Source: Pomphorhynchus laevis (taxonomy: Eukaryota; Acanthocephala; Palaeacanthocephala; Echinorhynchida; Pomphorhynchidae). Taken from it: DNA of 64,000 nt. Position 1 is the stretch's first letter. Each line of letters starts with the position of its first letter. Location: positions 62,001 to 126,000 of the forward strand of contig WNNJ02003187.1 in assembly GCA_012934845.2 (NCBI GenBank), given 5' to 3'. Both the position numbers and the translations under genes were made by a program. A model generated the notes under the pieces. It ran no database searches. It saw only the letters and a program-made list of their open reading frames with translations, and was not told the origin of the DNA. This document shows, in pieces, positions 1 to 11,757 of the stretch.

Positions 1-1100
1 GGTATAGCCATCCTGAATTATGCATATAAATTATTTGCATCTCTTATCAAGCGTCGCCTGTATGCATCCTCCGATAGTACTTCCACAAAACAACACTGAT
101 TTCATCGAGGACGCATCACCATGAAGGCTTTATTTAAAGAACGAGAAAAACATTTCTCCATGATTTTCTCCCTTCGCCTCGCCGACGCTGTATTAGTCGA
201 TTTTATTAAAACTTTTGACATCGCCAATCGCCATTTGCTTATCTAAAAATTTAAAGTCTAGAAAAACTTATCGAGATCATTCTTCGATGCAATACGTTGG
301 CTTATGTTTTCCAATGAAATAGGCATATTCTACAGCGTATCTTTTTCTGCACCTATCTTCCAACATAATGGCATATTGCAAGGCAACCGTTGAACCCTAT
401 CCTATTCTCGATGTTTATCGGAGATACACCATCATTTTTGAAAAAGGCTTCTAATAAATGAAAAATCCTCCTTTTCGCCAATGATTTATTGATAAACTCC
501 TAATCAATTACAGTTTTACAGACCGTACTTGATCAACTTAATGTATACTGCTCGAAAAGTGACCTCACTGTCTACACACTAAAACCCAAGCTAAAAAATT
601 TCGTCGTTGCGGTCGATAGCTGACCCGTTATCATTAAACACTCATCCTATGAAATTCGTCAACACGTATATCTTGTCGTTCATCTAACCTCTACTTGGTT
701 ATTTCGATTGCACCTAGAACAAAAAACTTGTAAGATCATTTTATTCAATTTTGCTTATAGAAAACTACATAATTATCCTTACAATAAGCACTTCATTTCT
801 TTAAAGTAATGTTAGAACCAACAATAACTTATGCGCTTCCAGTCATCTGGTCCAACTTTTCGATCTAAAGACCGAATCACCGGCCTTGCAGCAGCACTTT
901 CAAGAGTACATAACAAAGATCAATGAAGTCGATCCTGAAATCACCACAACATCTACTCGCCAACCTCTTTGGCAGCAATCTCACGACAAGTTGTGAACTA
1001 TCGACATCCCCTGCTATTAACGTTCAATATGTTTTCACTGCAAATTTTGTTACCAACGATTTTCACCTATTTCGCATACATTCTCTTGTATATAATATGT
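1..1100 (+). mobile_element. Degenerate LINE: RT core to C-terminal region
   Basis: The left edge cuts into a broken non-LTR retrotransposon on the plus strand. Across shifting frames one reads an RT start (FASLIKRRLYA), a remnant of the catalytic block (LADAVLVDFIKTFD) near 178-220, and a C-terminal stretch (SPQHLLANLFGSNL) near 940-990. The same C-terminal stretch recurs at 19292-19732 on the minus strand, where a Cys/His knuckle is better preserved. Many stops and frame changes interrupt it, so it is inactive. A Jockey/I/CR1-type LINE is likely, but the clade cannot be fixed from these pieces. Confidence 0.6.
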
Positions 1101-1159
1101 ATATTATATCATATTATTTAGAAATAGAAAGGATTCATCAAACTTGGATGAATATTAGC

Positions 1160-1610
1160 TGAAAAATAATGATGTTATATTAAATAATTAAATTTTTAAT
1201 CTTTTATACAAATTTTTTATTTATATTAATTATTTTAATTTAAATTTTTTAATTTAATTTACAGTTTGTTGCAGAATTCGCTTTAAAATAAAAAGAGCGA
1301 AGAATTCGTTCAATTAAGCATTTGATGTGATTTAACTCTAGAAATATTACCGCAAAATCAGCTAACTGAATCTACGTATTTAATATAAATAATAATTAAT
1401 AAATATTAATTTTTCCACATTTTCATAATTTGTTTATAAAATAATAATGCTAAATCAAATTTTAATAATTAAATATTAAAATTAATAATTGTTTTTAGAT
1501 TTTCTATAATTTAAATCAAGTTAAAATAAAAAATTGAAAAATATAACGCACTTTTATTACGTTTAATTCACTATAATTCATTTTAGTCATTATAGAGCCA
1601 TTGCAGCTAT
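1160..1610. other. AT-rich gap, no gene seen
   Basis: Low-complexity AT-rich DNA. The only recognisable item is a decayed copy of the motif TCAGCTAACTGAATCTACG near 1358-1380, which marks one end of the AT-rich repeat family that follows. No coding potential is visible. Confidence 0.6.
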
Positions 1611-2172
1611 CTAGAATTAAATCAGCTAACTGAGTCTACGTATTTAATATTATTATAAAATAAACAAAACATAATAATGCTAAATCAAAATTTAATAATT
1701 GAATAATAAAATAAATAATTGCTTTTAGATTTTCTATAATTTAAATCAAGTTAAAAAAATGAAATTTAAAAAGTCATTTTTATGAATTGACTAATAAATA
1801 ACAGACGTTGTATCAGAATAAGAATTAGAGGTCATCAGGAGGATCTGCTATGTTATGAGGTTTCGGATCCTAACTCCTCTATCCAACATAGAAATAAATA
1901 TTGATTAAAAAGATAAATAATAAATAATTATATAATATTTTATACGATTTATATTAATATTATATAATATTAATATTAATATTATTATTACTTTATTATT
2001 ACTCAGTTAGCTTTTGTGATTTATTAATCAATTCTTCTCTGCCGACACGGCGACGGAATCAAATACAAGTCGAATACTATCAATATCAGTCTATCATATC
2101 AATATACATTTTTATATACATTTATTATATTATATTATTATTTTTACTAAAAATAATATTTTATTATTATGT

Positions 2173-2212
2173 TTATTATATAAACATTTTCGCCAAAATG
2201 TTTATATAATAA
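2173..2212. repeat. Perfect inverted repeat, 18-bp arms, 4-nt loop
   Basis: Arms 2173-2190 and 2195-2212 are exact reverse complements around the loop CGCC. It is one of many short-loop palindromes in the window. Confidence 0.85.
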
Positions 2213-2264
2213 AATATTATAAAATTAAAATTTTTTTAAAAATTTTTATTAAAAATTTTTTTCG

Positions 2265-2430
2265 TTCATCAACTACAACTGAGCCACTGCTTACTCCGGT
2301 TAATTCGACTATTAAATTGGATTCTTCTTCCACATGTGTGTTCATCAACTGAGCCACTGCTTACTCCGGTTAAGCAGTGGGCTGCTTAACAGCCCACTGC
2401 TTAACCGGAATAAGGTTAAGCAGTGGGCTG
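2265..2430. repeat. Direct repeat plus 19-bp-arm perfect palindrome
   Basis: A segment containing GAGCCACTGCTTACTCCGGT occurs at about 2281 and again at 2351. The second copy runs into a perfect palindrome: arms 2366-2384 and 2390-2408 around the 5-nt loop CTTAA. Part of the arm (GTTAAGCAGTGGGCTG) occurs a third time at 2415-2430. It is locally GC-richer than its surroundings and no gene is seen. Confidence 0.85.
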
Positions 2431-3879
2431 TTAAGTTAGTGGGCTGTCCTACTTGAACATTTTTGTATTCAATACAAACGCTCGTTCTTATGCCACAATG
2501 ACTCCACGATAAGCATTAAGTTACTACAATAATCGAAAAAAGGCTAAGTACTCCGAATGGATATCCAAGATCGAAAGGAACTTATTCCTCCACCGAATAA
2601 GTTTAATGCAACTTATATCAAGTTAAAATAAAAAATTAAAATGTAAAATAAAAGTCAAATTGATGAATTGACTAATAAATAACAAACGCTGTACTAGAAT
2701 AAGAATTACAAGTCATCCGAAGGAACTGCTATGCTATCAGATTTCGGTCCCTATTCTATAAGATATATCTCTTATCTTATTGAATAGGATACGTGATAAT
2801 CAAATTTCATCAGATGAAATACGTCATTAGTATGTATCTGGCCCTGCTGCTATATTGGGTTGAGGAATTGGGTCCGATACAGCATTACATGCACGTTCAA
2901 CCTGATAACCTCTAATCCTTATTCTGATACATAAGGAAACGTTTTATACCTTTATTATTTAATTATAAAATTTTGATTTAGCATTATTATGTTTTGTTTT
3001 GTTTATAATTATATTAAATACGTAGAATCAGTTAGGTGATTTGATTTATACAACATGAACTGCATGTATAAGGCTATATTCAAAAATAAATGTAATCTTT
3101 ACAGAATCATCTCGATTTTGTGTTTTAAAGAGATACTTTTAAAATACTTATAAATTGACTTTTATTTTAAATTTCAATTTTAAATTTTAACTTGATATAA
3201 ATTATATAAAATTTTATAACAATTATTTATCTTTATTTTTATTTATATATTCTTTAAAATTCAAGAATTTTGCTAACCGAAACCTGATAGCATAGCAGTT
3301 CTTCCTGATGACCAATAATCCTTATTCTGATACAACGTCTGTTATTTATTAGTCAATTCATAAAAATGACTTTTTAAATTTCAATTTTTTATTTTAACTT
3401 GATTTAAATTAAATAAAATCTTATATAATTATTTATTTTATTATTAAATTATTAAATAATAAATTCTTTATTTAAAAATAAAGAATTTAAATTTTTTATA
3501 TAAATTCTTTATATAAAATACGCTGTCTGAACAAATTTTTTATAGATGGATAGCTTTGTATTAGAAAATGTACTTTGTATAATCAGAGAAAATACGCTAT
3601 TAACGCGTATTTGACCCCGCTGCAATGTTGGGTGAAGGAATAGGGACCGAAACCTGATTACAAAGAAGTTTCTTCTGATGACCTTTATTCCTTATTCTGA
3701 TACATTGTCTATTATTTATTAGTCAATTCAAAAAACATTTATTTTTATGTTAAATTTATACTTTATATAAATATAAATTATATAAAATCTTAATAATTAT
3801 TTATTATTTATTTTATTTATCATTATTTTCATTTTATACTTAATATAAAATACATATCATCAGTTAGCTGATCTTATAT

Positions 3880-4640
3880 TTTATGATGTATCCGAATATT
3901 GTCAAATAAAACATTTTCTAGATATGCGTTAGATGGTTTAATTTTTGATTTTAGCGTGTGACTATCGATATAAAAACAAAATTATTTCTTTATTTCACAA
4001 TTTTTCGATTACTGCAATACTCCTTTCCAAGTGCTTTTACAATATCGCTTTATGTATTGTGAATATTCGGTCTTTCCATAAATTATATAAAAATGATCAA
4101 TTTATATAAATATAATCGACTGGTTTGAATATAATTGCCTATGTAATTATAAGTTCAATTAAAAAACTCGACATTGGAATTAATTAAAATAAAATTTTAT
4201 AACAATAGAAAAGAAAATAAATAATTTAAATAAGATAGAATTTTATTTTTTTTCATAAAATAAGACAAATTTGACTTTACCTCATCGATTAATTTTTGGA
4301 CGAATACATCACCACCAACTCTTCTCAAACTTGTATGAAAATGAAACCAGGCGCAAACGAATTTAAGATTCCACAATTTTGATTCGTTTAATTGTTCTTT
4401 TGCAAATAAAATGTCCTTTAAGCTAAGAGCATTTAAATTGAATTTTTAAATTTACTGGAATCGTATCCAAATTACCAATTTAGTGAAGGCATCTGAAAAG
4501 TTAGCACCTTCTCTTTAATTAGTTCCAATATATTCGTAAACAACAACAATGATTCATTTTCCTATAATTTAAAAATGCTTAAGAAGACTTGCTTAAAGAA
4601 TTAATAAAGTTCTACATTTGTTTAATATTTACAAGTCACG
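3880..4640. other. AT-rich gap, no gene seen
   Basis: Mostly AT-rich unique-looking sequence. Nothing coding, no RNA gene and no clear repeat was recognised on either strand. Confidence 0.5.
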
Positions 4641-4646
4641 AATTGA

Positions 4647-4769
4647 ATCAACACCATAAGCCGTGATTTAGCTTACGTTGGCCTTCAACCGAGAGACGCC
4701 GCATACCACATGAAGTGGAAAAGGTATTCAGAAGTAGAGGACCCCGCCACCATTCGGGACAAACGGTAA
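4647..4769 (+). mobile_element. LINE C-terminal tail fragment
   Basis: An isolated GC-richer island reads in one plus frame as about 40 residues, including RDLAYVGLQPRDA, MKWKRY and the ending DPATIRDKR followed by a stop. The pattern of a W-centred block and a DPAT.RDKR-stop ending is the usual tail of RTE-type LINE polyproteins, after the W-rich C-terminal block. Upstream sequence is AT-rich and unrelated, so this is a short 5'-truncated or eroded copy. The minus-strand 81-residue frame over it is a shadow. Confidence 0.5.
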
Positions 4770-7435
4770 AGAAAAAGAAGACGTCACGAATTGCACAAAG
4801 AAAAATATTCAATATGAAAGGGAAATGTGTAGGAAAGATGTGTAATAATGTGTAGGAAATATGAGTTATGAAAAATAGGCGAAATAGTTGCAAAATATTA
4901 AAATTTCAAAGAATAATGTCATGCGGAATTAGTAAAAAATTATATTATTGTTATCAGCAGATGAAAAATAAGAGGATAGTTTTTGACTTCAAACGATCTA
5001 AAACTAATTATTTATCACTCTTGATGATGCTGGTAAAAATAACATGTAAAAATGCATTATAATTTATCACTTCCAATCGAGAATTGGAAAGTTTGGAAAT
5101 TGAAAATTTTATGACGACAGTCCTATTCGGTCTGACGTCAGAAAATTGAATAGACATCAGCAAATAAATTTAAGTTAATTTTATTTGTGCTTATAAATAA
5201 AGTGTGGTATATTTTAAAATTGAATATTATTATATTTTATAATATTAAATATTACAGTATTATTGTTATATAACATGATATATTATTATACATGTTATAT
5301 AACATGATATATTAAATATTTATTATTAAATCGATGCACAATATCTATATCAAAGAGTTATTAAACTTTGTCTACTGAAAATATAAAGTATTATAATATT
5401 AATATTAAGCAATTAACGTATTATTAAAAATAATTATTAATAATAATTATTAAACCAATACTTTAATAATAAAATAATAAACTTACCAAACGGCTAACTC
5501 TACTAAGTATACATATGCACATCAATAAGCTCTAAATTTTATTGACAGTTACATTTGATCAATCAATTTCATGTACCTCGCTGTTAATTTCAAGATTATT
5601 TAACAATATATCCTGGAATATCTTCAAACTCGATGTGCTAAATCAATATTTTTAAAGTAAATGCCAGTATATAGAATAAGGTACAATGTCGTTTCATCAG
5701 CAGAGCAACTCAACAAGTAGTCAACGATAACGAAATGAACAGAGTTGTACTTGCATGTATTACACGTTTGTATCAAGATGCTAAACATTGAATTTAAAGT
5801 TACATACGGCATATCCACTTAATTTAAAAAACTTAGCGGCATTTTTATTTCTAATTGAATTATATCAAGTAATAATTTATTTTTGGTTACTCTAGGTATT
5901 ATGGTGGTTATTACGGAGTAAAAATGTATGCAAGTACATTCACAAGTAAATTTTAACCAAATACGTGAAAATAGTGCAGTTTACCTAGACTTTACTTGAC
6001 TTAATGAAGCTTAATAAATTTATTCATTTTCTATATCCATTTATTTGCATTTAATTGCATTCATATTTTCGCATTTATATGCATATTATACATTATATAT
6101 GTATTTATATTATTATATGTATTTTATATTATTATATAAGGTGTTTTTTATCTTTTTTGATCGAAAAAGGGAAATTGTATCAATTCCTGCTCAGTAATAG
6201 TGATACAATTCCTGATGATGAACATAGTTGTGTTTGAAAAAAATTTGAATACACCTTTTTTGATTTTGATAAAATAAAAATTATGATTGACCAGCTGTTT
6301 TTGGGACAATGAGCATCTTTGATTAAATATTAATGTTGAATTAAATATTAAAATATTTAATATTAATTTTACTATATCATATAGTAATATAGTAATATAT
6401 TAATATATTATATTAATAATATTATATTAATATTAATATATTAATATATTTAATATTAACTACTAAATATTTACTAAACAACACTGTTGGCTACGAATGT
6501 ATATTAATCAATGCGCGAAATCAGTTTATGAAGTAGCAAGCTCCGTAAGTTTGAAGAATTGAATGCATTCATTCACAATATTTTATTCATATTTTATTTT
6601 TTTATCACATTTCATTTACTTCCCCAAATGGATCATATTATCATATGTAAAAATTAAAAAATATTAAATTAAATAAAAAGATTATTAAATTAATAGCAAT
6701 GATTACGCTGATTATGTTGACACTATTATATTAATATAAGTCCAGACAAGTATTTTTGATTAAATCCTGGTATATTTAGTTTCTATTGTACTAGTTCAAA
6801 AAATGCTATAAACTATACCTCATTAATGATTGATTGCAAGCCGTTTGCGATAGAGCTTGTGCAATTCTGATATAATTGCAAAATATATCTTCAGAAAGAA
6901 TTCTAAAGCACGAATAATTCATAAACTATAACAATCAGTGCTCACACATTATGCTTGTCAGATATCATATATAACGCATGCTCTTGAATAAACTTTATCT
7001 GTTGATTGTAATAATATATTATACTAGGTAATAATAAATACCTACAGAATTCTCAGACAAATATGGAACACAATGACTATAATTCAAGAGAAACTGTGAG
7101 CCCACACGCATCATTGACGTACCGTCAGCATCTAATTCTGTACAGCAATTGCATATTGTTTGTAGAATATATTTGTTTTCTAAGATCTAATTGAATAGAA
7201 TTAAAACGATATAATTAAACGAGAATTGTTATACATGAAAAACGAGGCAATTGAATTGTTTTTCATGTTATACATGAAAAACGTATAACAATTGAATTGT
7301 TATACAATTAAATGAGGAGATCGTGATAAAATACTTTGGTAGTCGATAATAAAAACATTTTATAATAATAAATTCAGTAATATATAGAGATTGTTTTTCG
7401 TAAATGTAGTCTATTGTAGTCCATTTTATTGTAAC
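4770..7435. other. Long AT-rich stretch, no gene seen
   Basis: The stretch is AT-rich with simple TA/ATT repeats (for example 5220-5335 and 6350-6470). Small open frames exist, but their composition is that of low-complexity AT DNA and none resembles a known family. No tRNA-like or rRNA-like segment was seen. Confidence 0.5.
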
Positions 7436-7455
7436 TAAATTTAGTCCATTTGAAC

Positions 7456-7500
7456 TCATGTTGCTGATGAGGTCCACCAATACCGAAATACAAAACTGCT
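7456..7500 (+). ncRNA. Hammerhead-ribozyme-like core, copy 1
   Basis: The conserved core appears in order: CTGATGA (7464-7470), a stem II of GGT/ACC (7471-7473 with 7482-7484, perfect 3 bp, 8-nt loop), then GAAA (7485-7488), then ACTGCTG. Flanking stem I pairing is poor here and the expected UH cleavage dinucleotide is not in place, so this copy is probably inactive. It is the first of two cores spaced 148 bp apart, as in tandem hammerhead repeats (metazoan retrozymes, schistosome satellite ribozymes). Confidence 0.4.
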
Positions 7501-7604
7501 GTTTGATTGCAAGGTCTAGGTGAAGCGGATTGGGAAGTTCGTCCATAGATGATATTCTAGTCATCTATAGTTTGTTTCCTATTTATTGAAACGTAGGTAT
7601 TGAA

Positions 7605-7655
7605 TTAGTAGCTGATGAGGTCCATTAACACTGAAATGTAGAGTACTGCTGTTGG
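7605..7655 (+). ncRNA. Hammerhead-ribozyme-like core, copy 2
   Basis: CTGATGA lies at 7612-7618. Stem II is GGT/ACT (7619-7621 with 7630-7632, one G-U wobble, 8-nt loop) and GAAA is at 7633-7636. A UA dinucleotide at 7644-7645 sits directly before CTGCT (7646-7650), which pairs with AGTAG (7607-7611) just upstream of the core (4 Watson-Crick pairs and 1 wobble) as stem I. Stem III would be very short, as in known type I animal hammerheads that work as dimers. This is inferred from the core and pairing only. Confidence 0.45.
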
Positions 7656-7659
7656 CTTA

Positions 7660-8320
7660 TAGATAGGATTATAGGAGCGTGCATAATAATATAGCCATCA
7701 AAATGTCAATGGTAAAAATGACTGCACATGCATATCATCTTAACATTAAGAAGCAAATTATAGATGACTAGTTTGATAATAGTAATTATTAAAAGAAATA
7801 TGTAGGTTTTCAAATTGAAGTTAAAACTTTCCATTACCAACGCTGATTTAATTGAAATCAGAAATTATTTCAATTAAATTTGCAAAATATAAGACACAAA
7901 TTAGTACAAAACATTTGAACAAAAATTAGTAATTATAAATACTTCATTATTTAATTTATTTTGATAAAAAAAAATGGGATTTTGTTAATCAGATTCCTAT
8001 AGTTAGAAATACAAAATTTGATAAGTAAATTCATTCATAAAGTATAAAATATATTATATTTTGTTATTTTACCGGTTACAAATGGTTAATTGTTTTTTTA
8101 TTAAGCAGTAAATTAGATAAATTATAATCAAAGGAAGAAAAAGTTGGCTGATAGATTTAAAGCAAGCCGATTTTGTAACTTGATAATGATATATTATAGT
8201 ATTTAATATATTTTATAGTATATAGTAGGTCTACTAGGGAAACCTGCGTATGCATGGAAATTCCTCACAAATGAGTTTTTGTTGAGATGCAATTATTATT
8301 TTTACATAAAATATTTCAGA
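7660..8320. other. AT-rich gap, no gene seen
   Basis: AT-rich DNA between the hammerhead-like pair and the RTE-like fragment. No gene, RNA or clear repeat was recognised. Confidence 0.5.
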
Positions 8321-9014
8321 TTCGAATTTCGCCAACCAACTGTCATTGCTTTTCTTGACTTCAAAGCAGCGTTTGATAGTGTAAATCGTGCAGCGATGTT
8401 GCGTATATTGCGGAACTCCGGAGTTTTTACATAGATATGCGAAATAATTGAGGATCTTTCACCGGAGTTGTTTAATCTTACAATCGATGAATTACTCAGA
8501 GAATGTTTAGACGAGCAACCAGAAGGAATCCGAATTTACTCTGACAATTGTTTACACACTGATCTCACATATGCTGACGATGTCGCCCTTTTAGTATAAA
8601 CTGCAGCTGATTTACAATATATGATTACTAGAATTCATACTGCTCCAGCAACATACTAAATACTATGTAAAAATAGTAATAAGGATGACAATACAATCGT
8701 TTTGTCATCCTCATTTTTATACAAAATTACACAAACAATTGCTTGAACATGTGCACGCCTTTAAATACCTGGGTACGGAAATATCCAACGAATGCGAATG
8801 TGATGATAAAATAACCAATCGCATTGTAACAGCAAGCAAAGGTTTTAACCGACTAAATAGGGTATGGCGTTATAGAAAGCTATCAATGAAAACTAAAGTT
8901 CGAGTTTACACTTCGATATTTCGTCCAGTTGTGGTGTACGGATCAGAATGCTGGTCTGAAAAAATTAACAAGACCAGGAAAGTAATGGCTGTAGAAAATA
9001 AATATGATAAATAA
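8320..9014 (+). mobile_element. RTE-like LINE fragment, RT palm and C-terminus
   Basis: Reading across frames gives RT motif A (AFLDFKAAFDSVNR) near 8347-8392, then IIEDL joined directly to SPELFNLTIDELL (an internal deletion removes the GxxQG block), then LTYADDVALL near 8565-8600. The open segment 8685-9014 follows with FKYLGTEISNE, KLSMKTKVRVYTSI and YGSECW. The YLG...K...VY...YGSECW order is typical of RTE-like polyproteins. Two in-frame stops and the deletion make it dead. Its last part supplies half of the 178-bp satellite unit that begins at 9015. Confidence 0.7.
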
Positions 9015-10082
9015 GATATGTGATAATAAATATGTGATAGAAAGCTATCAATGAAAACTAAAGTTCGAGTTTACACTTCGATAGTTCGTCCAGTTCTGTT
9101 GTACTGAAAGGCGACAGCGATGAGACGAAAAGTTACGAGAAGAAGGCGGAGTTTGATGCGGATGTGGATGGTGGGCCAGGAGGTTTGGGCAAGATATGTG
9201 ATAATAAATATGTGAAAGAAAGCTATCAATGAAAACTAAAGTTCGAGTTTACACTTCGATAGTTCGTCCAGTTCTGTTGTACTAAAAGGCGACAGCGATG
9301 AGACGAAAAGTTACGAGAAGAAGGCGGAGTTTGATGCGGATGTGGATGGTGAGCCAGGAGGTTTGGGCAAGATATGTGATAATAAATATGTGATAGAAAG
9401 CTATCAATGAAAACTAAAGTTCGAGTTTACACTTCGATAGTTCGTCCAGTTCTGTTGTACTGAAAGGCGACAGCGATGAGACGAAAAGTTACGAGAAGAA
9501 GGCGGAGTTTGATGCGGATGTGGATGGTGGGCCAGGAGGTTTGGGCAAGATATGTGATAATAAATATGTGATAGAAAGCTATCAATGAAAACTAAAGTTC
9601 GAGTTTACACTTCGATAGTTCGTCCAGTTCTGTTGTACTGAAAGGCGACAGCGATGAGACGAAAAGTTACGAGAAGAAGGCGGAGTTTGATGCGGATGTG
9701 GATGGTGTGCCAGGACGGTTGGGCAAGATATGTGATAATAAATATGTGATAGAAAGCTATCAATGAAAACTAAAGTTCGAGTTTACACTTCGATAGTTCG
9801 TCCAGTTCTGTTGTACTGAAAGGCGACAGCGATGAGACGAAAAGTTACGAGAAGAAGGCGGAGTTTGATGCGAATGTGGATGGTGAGCCAGGAGGGTTGG
9901 GCAAGATATGTGATAATAAATATGTGATAGAAAGCTATCAATGAAAACTAAAGTTCGAGTTTAAACTTCGATAGTTCGTCCAGTTCTGTTGTACTGAAAG
10001 GCGACAGCGATGAGACGAAAAGTTACGAGAAGAAGGCGGAGTTTCATGCGGATGTGGATGGTGGGCCAGGAGGGTTGGGCAA
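9015..10082 (+). repeat. 178-bp tandem satellite, block 1 (6 units)
   Basis: Successive units start with GATATGTGATAATAAATATG at 9015, 9193, 9371, 9549, 9727 and 9905, exactly 178 bp apart. The first half of each unit encodes, on the plus strand, a piece of the RTE-like LINE (KLSMKTKVRVYTSIVRPVL). The second half is the reverse complement of the L2-like LINE C-terminus (minus-strand AQPSWPTIHIRIKLRLL). Units differ by few substitutions, so expansion looks recent or homogenised. Confidence 0.93.
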
Positions 10083-10657
10083 GATATGTAAATATGTAGT
10101 CGAAGCAACGTAGACGAAAGAGCACTCGAACGGCGGTGTTGATTATTCGTTGTAGGGGTAATAGGGGTAGGATGATGGATTTTGGAGAATTTTCCAAAAG
10201 ACTAAGGCAGTAATCGATTTTAGGGAAGATAAGCTCTGAAAGATTAGCAACCAATGTTTCCATAAAGTGCCATCTACCGGAATCCGGGCTAATACACTGA
10301 CATAGCGAGTATGTCCCACTATCAAAAAAATAAATATGCTCACTTGGGTGTGACGAATCCTCGTGATATCCCAGCCTATACACAATACAGCATGTGCTCG
10401 CCTTTAAATACATGGGTACGGTAATATCCAACGAATGCAAATGTTATGATGAAAAAACCAATCGCATTGTAACAGCAAGCAAAAGTTTTAACCGACTAAA
10501 TACGGTATGGCGTGATAGAAAGCTATCAAAGAAAACTAAAGTTCGAGTTAACACTTCGATAGTTCGTCCAATTCTGTTGTACGAATCGGAATGCTGGCAA
10601 GAAAAAATTAAGAAGACCAGGAAAGCAATGGCTGTAGAAAATAAATATGATAAATAA
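10083..10657. repeat. Higher-order spacer B1 (575 bp)
   Basis: This non-tandem segment separates satellite blocks. Its left part carries, on the minus strand, more of the L2-like C-terminal region (LPLQRIINTAVRVLFR). Its right part carries, on the plus strand, the RTE-like segment YMGTVISNECKC to KYDK. It is one period of a higher-order repeat whose other copies begin at 11191, 12825 and 13748. B1 holds an 8-bp GGGGTAAT-type duplication near 10155 that makes it longer than B2 and B3. Confidence 0.88.
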
Positions 10658-11190
10658 GATATGTGATAATAAATATGTGATAGAAAGCTATCAATGAAAA
10701 TTTAAGTTCGAGTTTTCACTTCGATATTTCGTCCGGTTGTAGTGTACTGAAAGGCGACAGCGATGAGACGAAAAGTTACGAGAAGAAGGCGGAGTTTGAT
10801 GCGGATGTGGATGGTGGGCCAGGAGGGTTGGGCAAGATATGTGATAATAAATATGTGAAAGAAAGCTATCAATGAAAACTAAAGTTCGAGTTTACACTTC
10901 GATAGTTCGTCCAGTTCTGTTGTACTGAAAGGCGACAGCGATGAGACGAAAAGTTACGAGAAGAAGGCGGAGTTTGATGCGGATGTGGATGGTGGGCCAG
11001 GAGGGTTGGGCAAGATATGTGATAATAAATATGTGATAGAAAGCTATCAATGAAAACTAAAGTTCGAGTTTACACTTCGATAGTTCGTCCAGTTCTGTTG
11101 TACTGAAAGGCGACAGCGATGAGACGAAAAGTTACAAGAATAAGGCGGAGTTTGATGCGGATGTGGATGGTGGCCGGGAGGGTTGGGCAA
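10658..11190 (+). repeat. 178-bp satellite, block 2 (3 units)
   Basis: Units start at 10658, 10836 and 11014; the last is 177 bp. The first unit carries a diagnostic variant (AAAATTTAAGTTCGAGTTTT with TTTCGTCCGGTTGTAG). The same variant heads block 3, so blocks 2 and 3 were copied together with their spacers. Confidence 0.92.
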
Positions 11191-11757
11191 GATATGTGGA
11201 TGTGTGATCGAAGCGGCAGAGACGAAAGAGCACTCGAACGGCGGTGTTGATTATGCGTTGTACGAGTATGATGATGGATTTTGGAGAAATTGCTAAAAGT
11301 CTGAGGCAGTAATCGATTTTAGGGAAGAGAAGCTCTGTGAGATTAGCAACCAATGTTTCCATAAAGTGCCATCTACCGGAATCCGGGCTAATATTCTGAC
11401 ATAGCGAGTATGTTCCACTATCAAAAAAATAAATATGCTCCATTTGGGTGTGACGAATCCTTGTGGTATCCCAGCCTCTACACCATACAGCATGTGCTCG
11501 CCTTTAAATACATGGGTACGGTAATATCCAACGAATGCAAATGTTATGATGAAAAAACCAATCGCATTGTAACAGCAAGCAAAAGTTTTAACCGACTAAA
11601 TAGGGTATGGCGTGATAGAAAGCTATCAATGAAAACTAAAGTTCGAGTTTACACTTCGATAGTTCGTCCAATTCTGTTGTACGGATCGGAATGCTGGCAT
11701 GAAAAAATTAACAAGACCAGGAAAGTAATGGCTGCAGAAAATAAATATGATAAATAA
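11191..11757. repeat. Higher-order spacer B2 (567 bp)
   Basis: Same organisation as the other spacers: minus-strand L2-like remnant on the left, plus-strand RTE-like remnant (YMGTVISNECKC, YGSECWHEK) on the right. The distance from its right end to that of B1 is 1100 bp, one higher-order period with three short units. The 115-residue plus frame 11410-11757 is a by-product of the element and not a gene. Confidence 0.88.

Larger units (their letters stand above)
1619..3880. repeat. Cluster of AT-rich MITE-like repeats (family R1)
   Basis: At least four copies of one repeat lie here, in both orientations: 1619-1889 (minus), about 2618-2940 (inverted halves facing each other), about 3283-3420 (plus) and 3596-3875 (plus). 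Shared blocks are CTAACTGAGTCTACGTATTT, a long AT stretch, TGACTAATAAATAACAGACG, TGTATCAGAATAAG, AGAGGTCATCAGGAGGAAC and a central GGTTTCGG. The 2618-2940 copy has the block at both ends as inverted repeats, which suggests a short non-autonomous DNA element of roughly 230-330 bp with long terminal inverted repeats. No transposase is encoded. Further copies lie at 14245, 18874, 28637 and 35935-36790. Confidence 0.65.

Noticed and set aside
4648-4893. 81-residue minus-strand frame.
   Set aside because: The plus strand carries a LINE tail ending DPATIRDKR-stop; the minus frame is a shadow.
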